This document shows positions 24,837 through 34,115 of a stretch of 64,000 nt of DNA, one piece after another (position 1 is the first letter of the stretch; every line of letters begins with the position of its first letter). The stretch is from JARFQW01 sp963842955 (GTDB taxonomy: Bacteria > Pseudomonadota > Gammaproteobacteria > Steroidobacterales > XN24). The translations under genes and the position numbers were made by a program. The stretch covers positions 248,001 to 312,000 of the forward strand of contig CAWJIJ010000002.1 of assembly GCA_963842955.1 (NCBI GenBank), written 5' to 3'. Under the pieces are notes generated by a model. It was not told the origin of the DNA. It ran no database searches and saw only the letters and a list, made by a program, of their open reading frames with translations.

Positions 24837-26300
24837 ATGACCAAGCCACCGCCGGTCGGCGATTTCTTCGGCCACCCCAAGGGATTGTTCCTCCTGTTCG
24901 GCACCGAACTGTGGGAGCGTTTCAGCTACTACGCCATGCGCGCCATCCTGGTGCTTTACCTCGTCGACCAGGTGCAGTCCCAGGGCGGCCACGGTCTGGG
25001 CTGGACCAACGCCGAGGCCCTGCGCCTCTACGCCTGGTTCACCGGCCTGGTGTACATCACGCCGCTGATTGGCGGCTGGCTGGCTGACAACTACCTGGGC
25101 CAGCGCAAGGCAATCATCTTTGGCGGCACGCTGATGGCGGCGGGCCAGTTCATGCTGGGCACCCCCCATGCATGGATCCCGGGCCAGGAGACCCTGTTCT
25201 TCTACGTGGGCCTCGGGTTGCTGATCGCCGGCAACGGCCTGTTCAAGCCCAACATCTCCACGATGGTCGGCGACCTGTACGAGGAAGGCGACCACCGCCG
25301 CGACGGCGCGTTCACGATCTTCTACATGGGCATCAACGTGGGCGCGTTCCTGTCCGGCATCGTGGTCGGGACCGTGGTCGCGGCCTTCGGCGGCAACTGG
25401 CAGGCGGGCTTCATTTGCGCCGCCATCGGCATGGTGCTGTCGTTGGTGATCCAGCTTCTCTTCGCCCGCAAGCTTTTGGGCGACATCGGCGTGACGCCGG
25501 CGGCGGAATTGTCCCGCGCCCAGATGCTCAAGGACGGCAAGGACGGGCATGAGCCTCTCACCGCGGTGGAGCGGGACCGGATCAAGGTGATCCTTGTCAT
25601 GGGCCTGTTCACCATCGTGTTCTGGGCGGGCTTCGAGCAGGCAGGCGGGCTCATGAACATCTACGCCAACGAGTTCACGAACCGGAACCTGGGCAGCTTC
25701 GAGGTGCCCACGACCTGGTTCCAGTCCTTGAACCCCCTGTTTATCGTCGTCTTTGCGCCGGTGATCGCCAGTATCTGGGTGCGCATGGGCGACAACGAAC
25801 CCAGTTCGCCGGTGAAATTCGGCATGGGACTGGTTCTCCTGGGTATCGGCTTCCTGTTCATGGTGGGCGCGGTTCTGCAGCAGGGCGGCGACCCGTCCGT
25901 GAAGACCAGCATGATCTGGCTGGTAGGTGCGTATTTTTTCCATACGATGGGCGAGTTGTGCCTCTCCCCCATCGGCCTTTCGATGGTCACCAAGCTGGCG
26001 CCGCTGCGCCTGGCATCGCTCATGATGGGCGCCTGGTTCGGCTTCACGGCTTTGGCGAACTACGCCGCTGGCTTTATCGGCTCGTTCATCGGCCACGGCG
26101 ACACCGCCAGCCAGGTGGAGAACGCGATGGCCATCTTCGGCGGCATTGCGGTGACGGCGGCGGTTTCCGGCTTCGTGCTGTTCCTGCTGTCCAACAAGCT
26201 CATCGACTGGATGCACGGCGCCGAAGGCCCGTCCACCCACACGGCGGTGGAAGACGAGATCGGCGTTACCGGCGCCCACGAGGTGGTGGCGGAGCGGTAG
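24837..26300 (+). CDS. POT/PTR2-family proton-dependent di/tripeptide transporter
   Basis: The protein has 487 residues with the POT signatures: GTELWERFSYYAMRAILVLY (the ExxER-like motif in helix 1), LIGGWLADNYLGQRKAI (PTR2 motif 1) and FYMGINVGAFLSGIVVGTVV (motif 2, FYxxINxG). A long central loop carries an inter-bundle helix pair. These transporters use the proton gradient to import di- and tripeptides across the inner membrane. The gene is divergent from the M2 peptidase and ends before a strong terminator. Confidence 0.94.
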   Translation: MTKPPPVGDFFGHPKGLFLLFGTELWERFSYYAMRAILVLYLVDQVQSQGGHGLGWTNAEALRLYAWFTGLVYITPLIGGWLADNYLGQRKAIIFGGTLMAAGQFMLGTPHAWIPGQETLFFYVGLGLLIAGNGLFKPNISTMVGDLYEEGDHRRDGAFTIFYMGINVGAFLSGIVVGTVVAAFGGNWQAGFICAAIGMVLSLVIQLLFARKLLGDIGVTPAAELSRAQMLKDGKDGHEPLTAVERDRIKVILVMGLFTIVFWAGFEQAGGLMNIYANEFTNRNLGSFEVPTTWFQSLNPLFIVVFAPVIASIWVRMGDNEPSSPVKFGMGLVLLGIGFLFMVGAVLQQGGDPSVKTSMIWLVGAYFFHTMGELCLSPIGLSMVTKLAPLRLASLMMGAWFGFTALANYAAGFIGSFIGHGDTASQVENAMAIFGGIAVTAAVSGFVLFLLSNKLIDWMHGAEGPSTHTAVEDEIGVTGAHEVVAER

Positions 26301-26336
26301 CCGAATGCGCGGATTGCCTGGTTCTGAAAGGAAAAT

Positions 26337-26362
26337 CCCGGCCACACGCCGGGGTTTTTTTT
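26337..26362 (+). terminator. Rho-independent terminator after the POT transporter gene
   Basis: The stem CCCGGC / GCCGGG with a CACAC loop is followed by eight consecutive T residues, and AAAA precedes the stem. Confidence 0.88.
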
Positions 26363-26567
26363 GGTGTGGTAGCCGGCAAAGGCACACCTTTTCAGGGTCA
26401 ATCATCCAGGGGGACCGGGCCCCACAAAGGGCCCGCTGAGGGCCGGGAAAGCGCAAGGAGCCGCGGATGAATCGAGCCCTCCACCGTCCGGTATCGGTCG
26501 GGCAAACACAGACAGGGATCAGGTACTCTGGGCCCATTGACCAACGAACGTTGACGGAAAGCAGAAG

Positions 26568-27281
26568 ATGCCTTCAGAAACTTCGCAGCCCAGGTTTCAA
26601 CTCCAGTACTGGCCTGTTCCGTTCAGAGGCTGCTTTGTCAGTTATCTCTTTGCCTATTGTGACGTTCCGCTGCTCGAAGCGGCGAGTTTTGAAGAAATCG
26701 AAAAAGCGAGGACCCGGCACCCCAGCGAGCAGGACATTCCCTTCATGGGCCCACCGGTGCTTCGTGATCTTGAATCGGATCGTGCCCTGAGCCAGATGCC
26801 GGCCATTGTCTTGTATGTGTCCCGCGAGCTCGATCTGGCGCCCGAAGACCCATTTGAGATGTCGGTATGCATGAAGGTCCTGATGGACTGCAACGACGTG
26901 CTGATGGAGATCTGTCGTTACAACGGCTCCACCATGTGGGTGCGAGAGGACTGGAATCAGTTTCGGTCGCAGCGCTTACCCCGTTGGATGGGGATTTTCG
27001 AGGCGTCCCTGAAGCGCGGCTTTGTCGGCAAGGACCCCGTGACGTTCGCCGACATTGGGGTTTACGCCCTGTTCGGAAACATGACCCGCTGTCTTCCGGA
27101 GCTCGAAGCCGATCTCCTCGATCACGCCCCCGGCATTCATGCTCTGTGCCAGGAAATCGGTTCTCAGCCTTCACTCGCAAGATATGTCGCGGATCAAGAG
27201 CAGGCCTACGGCAAGCTGTATTGCGGCGGTCAGATCGAACGGTCTCTTCGCACGATGCTGCAGACAGATGCAGGATTGTGA
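26568..27281 (+). CDS. Glutathione S-transferase family protein
   Basis: The 237-residue protein has a GST N-domain starting FQLQYWPVPFRGCFVSYLFA, with MGPPVLRDLESDRALSQMPA in place of the usual VPxL-(E)S glutathione loop. A helical C-domain contains KRGFVGKDPVTFADIGVYAL, where the Asp N-caps helix 6. The pairing of MPA with IVLYVSREL matches the QSxAIxxYL position. Codon and base use is visibly less GC-biased than upstream genes. The start ATG at 26568 follows GAAAGCAGAAG. Confidence 0.8.
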   Translation: MPSETSQPRFQLQYWPVPFRGCFVSYLFAYCDVPLLEAASFEEIEKARTRHPSEQDIPFMGPPVLRDLESDRALSQMPAIVLYVSRELDLAPEDPFEMSVCMKVLMDCNDVLMEICRYNGSTMWVREDWNQFRSQRLPRWMGIFEASLKRGFVGKDPVTFADIGVYALFGNMTRCLPELEADLLDHAPGIHALCQEIGSQPSLARYVADQEQAYGKLYCGGQIERSLRTMLQTDAGL

Positions 27282-27371
27282 CGGGTGCGTTGAAGCGGAA
27301 CACTCGCCAAATCCGGCTGCCCACCGAATGTCTTAGACGGTGCTGACCCGAACAACGAAGGAAAACCCAGC

Positions 27372-28907
27372 ATGCAGTTTGATAAAAATGCCGTGCCGAA
27401 GGAAGAGAAAAACACAATATCACGGCGTAACGTACTCAAAGCGCTGGGAGCAGGGATCATTGCTTCCGGGGTCATCGGATGTACGAGCAGAAAGCACTTT
27501 GCCCTGACCTACGATGACGAACTCACGCCGGAGATTTACCACTCCTCCGTCAGGGCCCTGGCGTCCGCAATTCGATCCAGGGACGTCTCTTCAGTGGAGG
27601 TGGTCCAGGCGTTTCTCGATCGAATCGAAACGGTCAACGCGAAGGTCAATGCCGTCGTTGTTTTGGCGGGTGACGAGGCGCTGGATGCGGCCAGGCAAGC
27701 CGACGCGCAGTTATCGCGGGGTGAGGTGACGGGACCTCTCCACGGAGTCCCGATGACGATCAAGGACTCCCTCGATACAGCGGGGATGGTCACGACTTAC
27801 GGAACCAAAGGCAGAAGCACATTCGTGCCATCCAGGGATGCAACCGTCGTGGCTCGGCTGAAATCTTCCGGCGCCATATTGATGGGTAAAACGAATACGC
27901 CGGAGTTCACCCTCTCTTACGAGACCAGCAACAGTATTTACGGCGTCACGAACAATCCGTATGACTTGACCCGTACGCCGGGCGGAAGCAGCGGAGGCGC
28001 GTCAGCCATACTGGCCGCAGGTGGTTCTCCCTTTGACATTGGAAGTGACTACGGTGGGAGTATTCGTTTTCCCTCGCACTGCACCGGGATCGCCGGCATC
28101 AAGCCGACGTCAGGACGTGTCCCGCGAACCGGCCATGGGTTTCCCTTCGGCGGACTGCTAGACGCATTTCAGCAGCTCGGCCCTATGGCCCGCCACGCGA
28201 CAGACCTGTCCCTGCTACTGCCGATCCTCGCCGGCCCTGACGGGGTCGATCCTTACATCGTTCCCATGTCTCTCCAGGATCCTTCCAATGTGAAGCTGCA
28301 GGATCTCCGCGTCTCGTTTCACACGGATAACGGAATTCAATCGCCAACACCAGAAATATCCCAGGTTGTGACCAAAGCCGCCACTGTTCTGTCAGACGCT
28401 GGCGCTCGTGTTGAGGAAGCGCGGCCGACGGGAATCGAGTCGTCTTACGATGTCATTATGGATGCCTGGAATCGTTGTGATCCGCCGTTGATAAAGAAGC
28501 TTCTCCACGCGGCCGGCACAAGTCAGGAGGAGAGCACGCTGCAGTGGGTCTTCGAAGTACCGGCCGCAACGGACGAGGAGATCGTCGACGCAGTGACCCG
28601 TATGGATCTCTGTCGGAGCCAGATGCTCTCGTTCATGGAGAGTTACGATGTGATCCTGTGCCCGGTCAACGCGTTGCCCGCGATGCACCACGGCAGCGAG
28701 GATGGCCAGGACCTGCGACCCTTCAGCTACACGATGACCTACAACCTGACCGGTTGGCCCGGCGCGGTTGTTCGAGGGGGCACGTCGCCGGAAGGCCTGC
28801 CGATCGGCGTCCAGATCGTCGCTCGCCCGTGGAGAGAAGATATCGTGTTGGCAGTTGCGCGGCTGCTTGAGAGTGAACTCGGAGGCTTTCAGGCTCCCGA
28901 TATCTAA
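27372..28907 (+). CDS. Amidase-signature hydrolase, Tat-exported lipoprotein
   Basis: The protein has 511 residues. The N-terminus holds a twin-arginine motif ISRRNVLKALG (Arg18, Arg19) and a lipobox GVIGC (Cys37), so it is probably exported folded and lipid-anchored. The amidase Ser-cisSer-Lys triad is visible: the Lys in GVPMTIKDSLDTAGM, the cis-Ser in RTPGGSSGGASAILAAGGSP and the nucleophile in GSDYGGSIRFPSHCTG. The C-terminus GLPIGVQIVARPWREDIVLA is typical. The substrate amide is unknown. tatABC lies about 6 kb downstream. Confidence 0.93.
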   Translation: MQFDKNAVPKEEKNTISRRNVLKALGAGIIASGVIGCTSRKHFALTYDDELTPEIYHSSVRALASAIRSRDVSSVEVVQAFLDRIETVNAKVNAVVVLAGDEALDAARQADAQLSRGEVTGPLHGVPMTIKDSLDTAGMVTTYGTKGRSTFVPSRDATVVARLKSSGAILMGKTNTPEFTLSYETSNSIYGVTNNPYDLTRTPGGSSGGASAILAAGGSPFDIGSDYGGSIRFPSHCTGIAGIKPTSGRVPRTGHGFPFGGLLDAFQQLGPMARHATDLSLLLPILAGPDGVDPYIVPMSLQDPSNVKLQDLRVSFHTDNGIQSPTPEISQVVTKAATVLSDAGARVEEARPTGIESSYDVIMDAWNRCDPPLIKKLLHAAGTSQEESTLQWVFEVPAATDEEIVDAVTRMDLCRSQMLSFMESYDVILCPVNALPAMHHGSEDGQDLRPFSYTMTYNLTGWPGAVVRGGTSPEGLPIGVQIVARPWREDIVLAVARLLESELGGFQAPDI

Positions 28908-28937
28908 ACGGACAAACAACAGCCCCGGCCTGGAGTG

Positions 28938-29021
28938 CCGGTGTTAAGTCTTCAACTTACGGTCGCCTGCGGTTCTGCGGCGGAGCTCGCATCCAGCGAG
29001 GCGAAGGCCGTCGCTGACCGA
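28938..29021 (+). repeat. Dispersed 84-bp intergenic repeat, copy 1
   Basis: This copy aligns without gaps to 30853-30936 at 71 of 84 positions. It begins CCGGTGTTAAGTC and ends GTCGCTGACCGA. Both copies lie between genes and flank the cyclase gene. No terminal inverted repeats or transposase are attached, so it looks like a REP- or MITE-like intergenic element. The same sequence may occur elsewhere in the genome. Confidence 0.7.
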
Positions 29022-29431
29022 GGGCATCGGATGACAATGGCAGTCAGCTGGCCGAAACCGCGCTCCAGCCAGATTTCGCCGGTCTCCGGCCGATCGCGGC
29101 CGGGTGACGCGAAACCGGTCCCAGCCCCGTGTTTGGCTCAAGGCAATCGATCCGGGACCGTGACAACGAATGGCGGGGGTCGGAGTAAAAACTCAAAAAC
29201 TTTTTGCTCCGACCGTCTATATCTCCAGATCAGCTCCCCGGTCGAATTGTGGGTGTAAAACCGCTCAAGTTCATACGCAAAGGATTCCCCGCGGTACGCA
29301 AATGGCGCGTACAGGGCTCATGGGCCCCAATGAATCGCCGTCGCAAGGCTTGCACGGCCTGCAGCGACCGTTCCGAACAAGGCCATCATCGCCAACGTGC
29401 CGCCCGGATCATCACCCGTTCCCCGGCACTC
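29022..29431. other. Non-coding stretch between amidase and cyclase genes
   Basis: No frame on either strand gives a convincing protein. The stretch holds the strong inverted repeat at 29178-29214 and otherwise looks like unconstrained intergenic DNA. Together with the repeat copy upstream it makes a gap of more than 500 bases, unusual in this dense window. Confidence 0.6.
29178..29214. repeat. Strong 14-bp inverted repeat (hairpin)
   Basis: The arms GGTCGGAGTAAAAA and TTTTTGCTCCGACC pair at 13 of 14 positions with one T-G wobble and a 9-base loop. There is no T tract beyond the stem, so it is not a standard terminator. It may be a REP-like element, a processing site or a weak terminator in which the T run lies inside the arm. 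Confidence 0.7.
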
Positions 29432-29437
29432 TATAAT
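29432..29437 (+). promoter_or_regulatory. Possible -10 element for the cyclase gene
   Basis: A perfect TATAAT sits 31 bases before the preferred TTG start at 29463. It overlaps an in-frame ATG at 29436, which argues that this ATG is promoter sequence and not the start codon. No clear -35 is seen. Confidence 0.45.
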
Positions 29438-29462
29438 GAGCGGACAACGAGGGGGCACTGCC

Positions 29463-30794
29463 TTGTTCGACACCGCCGCACCGGCGATTACTGCGCCTGC
29501 CATCACGGCTCTGGTGGCGTTGGGCATGGCGTTGGCCTTCGTCCGCGCTGACCCGGAATCGCCCACGAGTCGGGCGCTCGCGGTGGCGCTGACCTTCGTC
29601 GGCCTGTCTATCGTCGTCAACGTCACTCTCCGGCTGAAGCTCCAGGCGGGCTACATTCCCTCCTGGGCGGTTCTGGCCGGGCTCGTCGACGTAATCGCTT
29701 TCATGTCGGGTTACGAGTGGATCCGCCGGGTCCGGCAGACGATCCCCGCAGGCCACCTCAAGACCCGCTTCGGGGACTGGTCGATCTGGATCGCCCAGTT
29801 ACTCGTGGTGGTTTACGGCGTGCTCGCTGTTCTGTACCCGGAGATGCGCGTCCAGGAGTTCATCGGCGGCCTGTTCAGCGAGGGCCGCCTGATGAGCCGC
29901 GAGTTTCTGCTCTTCGCCCTGCCTCTCGAACTCAGTCTGCTTCTGGCAGGCGTTTCCCTGTTGCTGTGTCTGAATCGACGCCCGGACGTAGCCGAACGCG
30001 TGCGGCTCATCGCCTTTTTGATCGGCATCCCCTTCATTGCTTCCGGGCTGGTGCTGCCGTTCCAGGTGGCGCCGGTGGCCACGGTGGTCGGGCTCCTGAT
30101 CCTGCTCATCGGGGCGATGCACTACCACGTGCTCCAGGGCCGGCGTGGCCAGTTCCTCACGCGCTTCCTGTCACCCCACGTGCTGGATCTGGTGCGCCGG
30201 CGGGGGCTCCGAAGCGCCATGCAGGACGACTGTCACGAACTGTCCATCGTCTGCTGCGACCTGCGCGGTTTTACCAACTACGCGCGTGAACACGACTCGG
30301 ACGAAGTGATCGCCATCCTGCGGGTCTACTACGACCAGGTCGGTGAAGCGGTGACGCAATTGGAAGGCACCGTGAAGGACTATGCCGGCGACGGCGTGCT
30401 GATCCTGGTGGGCGCGCCGCTCATTTTCGACGACCACGCCCAGCGAGCCGTGTCCCTTGCGGAAGCTATCGTGCGTCGCTGGCACGAAAGCCCCCAGCCG
30501 CTCGATGTCGGCGTCGGCGTCGCTACCGGACTCGTTACCGTGGGCATCGTTGGAGGGGCGGGCCGGCTCGAGTATGCTGCTGTGGGCTCGGCAGTGAACC
30601 TTGCCTCTCGTTTGTGCGAGGAAGCCGGCCCGGGCGAAGTCCTGGTGGCGGCCGAGACGGTGAAAGCGATCGCCGCGACCGGTTCACAGGCCGGGCTCGA
30701 ACCATCGGCACCGCGCCGACTCAAGGGATTCGCGGAGGAAGTGGCGACGTTCGCGCTGCGGCCGGCGAGCCCGCGACCGATGGTCGCGTCGTAG
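29463..30794 (+). CDS. Membrane class III adenylate/guanylate cyclase
   Basis: Hydrophobic segments cover roughly the first 230 residues (for example YIPSWAVLAGLVDVIAFMSG, VVYGVLAVLY and LLLAGVSLLLCL). A cytoplasmic class III catalytic domain follows, with ELSIVCCDLRGFTNYAREHD holding the first metal Asp, VKDYAGDGVLILVGAP holding the second, and AAVGSAVNLASRLCEEA as the transition-state Asn/Arg region. It should make cAMP (or cGMP) from a membrane-bound dimer. The TTG at 29463 has GAGGGGG 7 bases upstream and is preferred to the ATG at 29436, which lies in a TATAAT. Repeat copies flank the gene. Confidence 0.9.
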   Translation: MFDTAAPAITAPAITALVALGMALAFVRADPESPTSRALAVALTFVGLSIVVNVTLRLKLQAGYIPSWAVLAGLVDVIAFMSGYEWIRRVRQTIPAGHLKTRFGDWSIWIAQLLVVVYGVLAVLYPEMRVQEFIGGLFSEGRLMSREFLLFALPLELSLLLAGVSLLLCLNRRPDVAERVRLIAFLIGIPFIASGLVLPFQVAPVATVVGLLILLIGAMHYHVLQGRRGQFLTRFLSPHVLDLVRRRGLRSAMQDDCHELSIVCCDLRGFTNYAREHDSDEVIAILRVYYDQVGEAVTQLEGTVKDYAGDGVLILVGAPLIFDDHAQRAVSLAEAIVRRWHESPQPLDVGVGVATGLVTVGIVGGAGRLEYAAVGSAVNLASRLCEEAGPGEVLVAAETVKAIAATGSQAGLEPSAPRRLKGFAEEVATFALRPASPRPMVAS

Positions 30795-30852
30795 TCGATC
30801 ATGTCCCGCGTTTTGAATTTCGGCCCGCGGGCCCAGAACTATGGCTAGAGAT

Positions 30853-30936
30853 CCGGTGTTCAGTATTCAACATACGGGTGTCCGCAGTTCTGCGGGGGAG
30901 CCCACATCCAGGGAGGCGAAGGCCGTCGCTGGCCGA
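30853..30936 (+). repeat. Dispersed 84-bp intergenic repeat, copy 2
   Basis: The partner of copy 1 at 28938-29021, 85% identical and in the same orientation. It begins CCGGTGTTCAGTA and shares the exact block GGCGAAGGCCGTCGCTG. It lies in the 235-base gap between the cyclase and GFA genes. No protein is evident in this gap. Confidence 0.7.
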
Positions 30937-31029
30937 ATACAGCCGAGCAAAGCAGTCTCCGCTTGGGACCTCAGTACCGTCCTGAGTGCAAGCGGTCACT
31001 TTCGTCATCTCCCCTGAGAGTGGTCTGTA

Positions 31030-31542
31030 GTGTCACTGGAATACTTCGGTCCGGAATATGCGTCCCGGGACGACCGCGGCTTCACGCCTCGATACGCCGC
31101 CAGCTGCCGATGCGGGGCCGTTGCGTACGAGGTTCGTGCCGACCCGCTGGACGCCAAGGTCTGCCATTGCCGGGACTGCCAGAAACTGCACGGCGCTCCC
31201 ATGCAGTGGGCGGCAATCTTTGACAAACGGGACGTCCGCTTTACGGCCGGTGTCAGCCACCTACGCTTTTACAACACCACCCTCAATCGCTCCGAGCGGT
31301 CATTGCCCTGCAAGGTCAGCTGCGCCCTGTGCGGCACACCGATTGCCGACGAGGGCAGGAACATGTGGCTCGCGTTCCCGACGCTGTTCGATTTCGGTAC
31401 CCCACCCCGAGTGCCCGCCGCCTTCCGGCCGAGCTGCCATATTTTCTACGGCGCGCGGGTTATCGACGTCGTGGATGGGTTGCCGAAATGGTCGGGGCAC
31501 AAGGACCAGTCCACATTGCTCCGGGAAGTTCCCCGCGACTAG
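31030..31542 (+). CDS. GFA / CENP-V family zinc protein
   Basis: The protein has 170 residues from a GTG start. The zinc motifs are SCRCGAVAYEVRAD, CHCRDCQKLHGAPMQWAAIF and KVSCALCGTPIADEGRNMW, as in GFA-family proteins. Compared with the 133-residue family member at 262-663 it is longer at both ends (C-terminal HIFYGARVIDVVDGLPKW). The substrate is not known. The gene follows repeat copy 2. Confidence 0.87.
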   Translation: MSLEYFGPEYASRDDRGFTPRYAASCRCGAVAYEVRADPLDAKVCHCRDCQKLHGAPMQWAAIFDKRDVRFTAGVSHLRFYNTTLNRSERSLPCKVSCALCGTPIADEGRNMWLAFPTLFDFGTPPRVPAAFRPSCHIFYGARVIDVVDGLPKWSGHKDQSTLLREVPRD

Positions 31543-31577
31543 AAAACCGGCAGAAACCGGCCAAAAGCTTTGATGGG

Positions 31578-31595
31578 ACGTTTCCGCGGAAACGT
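31578..31595. other. 18-bp perfect palindrome between convergent genes
   Basis: ACGTTTCCGCGGAAACGT reads the same on both strands, with a few more paired bases outside. It lies between the GFA gene and the convergent TPR pseudogene and could act as a terminator hairpin, although no T run follows on the plus strand. Confidence 0.5.
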
Positions 31596-31640
31596 GTCCG
31601 AAAAACCCTGCGGTCACCCAGGAGCAGAACCTAGAGTGTT

Positions 31641-33886
31641 TCAGCGACCGTCCTCTGCCCCAAACCGCTCACACGTTCCCTCGGCGGGCTGCCAGACCGC
31701 CGCATACGGATTATCGGAGCAGACGACAGCGAGGAACCGTTCGCGCTCGCGGGCCTGCCGGGCCTCCTGCATCGCGCGAATCGGGGCGAAGTCCGGATGC
31801 TCATAGAGATCTTGCAGGTAGGCTGCGCCGGGCGGTATGAAATGGCCGTCTTCGACCGCCCGGGCAATCAGTGCGAGCCCCCGTTGCTCCTCACCCGCCA
31901 GAAAGCGGGCCAGTCCGTCTTCGTAGTCAGGGCTTTGCTGTATTACGAACGTCGAAAACCCGGTTTCCCTGTAGCGGCGCACATTGTCCCTGATTGCCGC
32001 CAGGATCTCGGCGACGTTGTCCTCTTCACCGGCGGCCCGGCGCACCGCAATCAGCGCCGCGGCGTGATCGACAGTGAAACTGGCGCCCACCCGCTTGGCA
32101 GCGTCTCCTTGCCAAAAAGCTTCCAGGTGGGGGCGTGCCTCAACGTAGTCTCCGGCGCTCGCGAAGGCCAGACCGAGTTCGCCACTGTTTCCCGGCAAGT
32201 CCGGGTCATTGGCCAGGTCTTCGGCGAGTTCGGCCTGCGCGGCGGCCACCGCTTGCCGCGGCCTTCCCAACAAAATCAGTACGCCCGGCTCCGTGTCTTC
32301 CTCGATGGCCAATGCCTCTTTTTCGAGCCTTATGAACGCAAACAAGTGGACCAATACATACCGCGTATAAGGAAAGTCGGGGGCAACTGACAGTGCATCC
32401 AAAAGACCGAGTGCGCCGTCGGCCCAGCTGCCCCCCTGCGCCAACCGCAAACCGCGTTGAAAGGCGTGTGGGACCGGCGCCATGGTGGCCAGCTTCTCCC
32501 GCTCCCGATCTGCCTCGGTCAGTCTGCCGCGCCTGATCAGTGCGTCCACGTAGTTGAACCTGGCCGGAAACGAGAGGGGATCCACCTGCATGGCTTTTTC
32601 GCGCATTGCAAAGGCCTCGGCATAGCGTCCCAGGCGAGCGTTCAGGATGTTGGCCATCCAGTTGTAAACGTCGGCATAGCTGGGGTTGATCCGAATCGCT
32701 TTCTCGTAGTGCCTCAAGGCCGCCTGAAAATCTCCCTCGCCCGACGAAAGCTGTCCGGCGGCGGCGTGTGCTTCGGCGATCGACGGATCGAGCGCCATGG
32801 CCTTTTCGGCATGGTGTGTGGCTTTGGCGACGGCTTCGGTGTAACTGATGTCGTGATATCCCAGTTCATAGGCAATCGCCAGTTGCGCGTGAGCGCGCGC
32901 GTAATCCGGATCGAGTGATATGGCCTGCTCGAATTCACGCAAGGCGCCGCTGACCTCGCGTTGTGCCAGCAGATACTGGCCCCTCAGGTAGGCATCATGA
33001 GCTTCCGTGTTTCCCGCCGCGGTGGTTGTCGGTGATTCTTCGACCTCGAGATCGATCGTGTTGCGCAGCGATTCGACGATGGCGGCGGAGATTTCGTCCT
33101 GAATCGCGAATACGTCCTGGAGCTCTCTGTCCTAGGTCTCCGACCAGAGATGCGTGTCTGAACGCGCCTCGATCAGCTGCGCGGTGATGCGTATCCGGTT
33201 GCCCGCCTTCCTCACCGAGCCTTCCAGAATGTGGGCAACATTCAACTCCTCGGCCACCTGCGTCAGCTTGACGTCCTTGCCCTTGTAGGAAAACGCCGAA
33301 GACCGCGATATCACTCGCAACTCCGGAATCTTGGCCAGCAGGTTCAGCAGCTCCTCCGCGATTCCGTCCGACAGGTACTCCTGGTCGCTCGCCGGCGACA
33401 TGTCGTAAGTTGAATCTTTATTACCGGTACCGAATGTCCCGAAGGCCAGCACGGCTATGGACTTCTCGCCATAGGACTCGACTAGGGCTTCGCTGCGACC
33501 CTCCTGGCGGGCCTGTTCAGCAATGTCGGCTCCCGAGATTCCGAAAGCACGAACTTGTCGAAGCTGAAATAGGCCAGACCCAGGGCCAGCACCACCATGA
33601 TCATCCGGTCCAGCTTCTTCGCGGTCCGGGGCGTGATGGACTCCGACCGGTCGACGTCGGCTTCCTTCCTCAGGCCCTCCGGCGTGAGCTCGAAGATCCA
33701 GGCAAGGATGAGCGTCGGAACGAAGCCGATGGCCAGGACGATAACCACGATTCGCGCCGGAGTGTCGTCGAAGCCGAACAGCGGGAAGATGGTCTCCGCG
33801 ACCTGGATGACCAGCCAAGCGACCACGACGTAGGCGGTGCCCACGCGCAAAACGTTGCGCCGCTTGAGTTCGGCGTAAAGCGACAT
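31641..33886 (-). pseudogene. FlgO/TolB-like and TPR membrane protein, broken by one frameshift and one nonsense codon
   Basis: The original gene would encode about 748 residues. The N-terminus MSLYAELKRRNVLRVGTAYV and two membrane helices are intact. At the C run 33532-33534 one base is missing, after which the other frame gives ADIAEQARQEGRSEALVESY and a FlgO-type domain (EKSIAVLAFGTFG, YLSDGIAEELLNLLAKIPEL, VAHILEGSVRKAGNRIRITA). An in-frame TAG at 33132-33134 replaces the Tyr expected in LWSET-Y-DREL; reading continues in the same frame through DVFAIQDEISAAIVE into TPRs to 31641. Such proteins are thought to be sensory or assembly factors. The TAG is a substitution, so this copy may truly be inactive. 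Confidence 0.8.
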
Positions 33887-34115
33887 CCGCAGCCCCGACG
33901 CTCGTGACGTCCGTATATTGCGGGAACCCCCCTGGGATGTCGACGACTGCCCGGCCTTAAGCGAGTGACTTCAGAACACTTCAAATAGGCCGCCGCGGGC
34001 CGGAAACAGCCGCTTCATGCTGCGCGGCGACGGGGCAGACAAAGGCCGCTACAAACGGCGCAGAAAACAGCGAGGAGCCGTCCTTGGGACCGGCACAAAT
34101 ATTGGCGTTGTGGCT

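Noticed and set aside
24816..26537. 573-residue minus-strand frame antisense to the POT transporter
   Set aside because: His/Gln/Glu-rich mirror of a membrane protein; the plus-strand gene is unambiguous.
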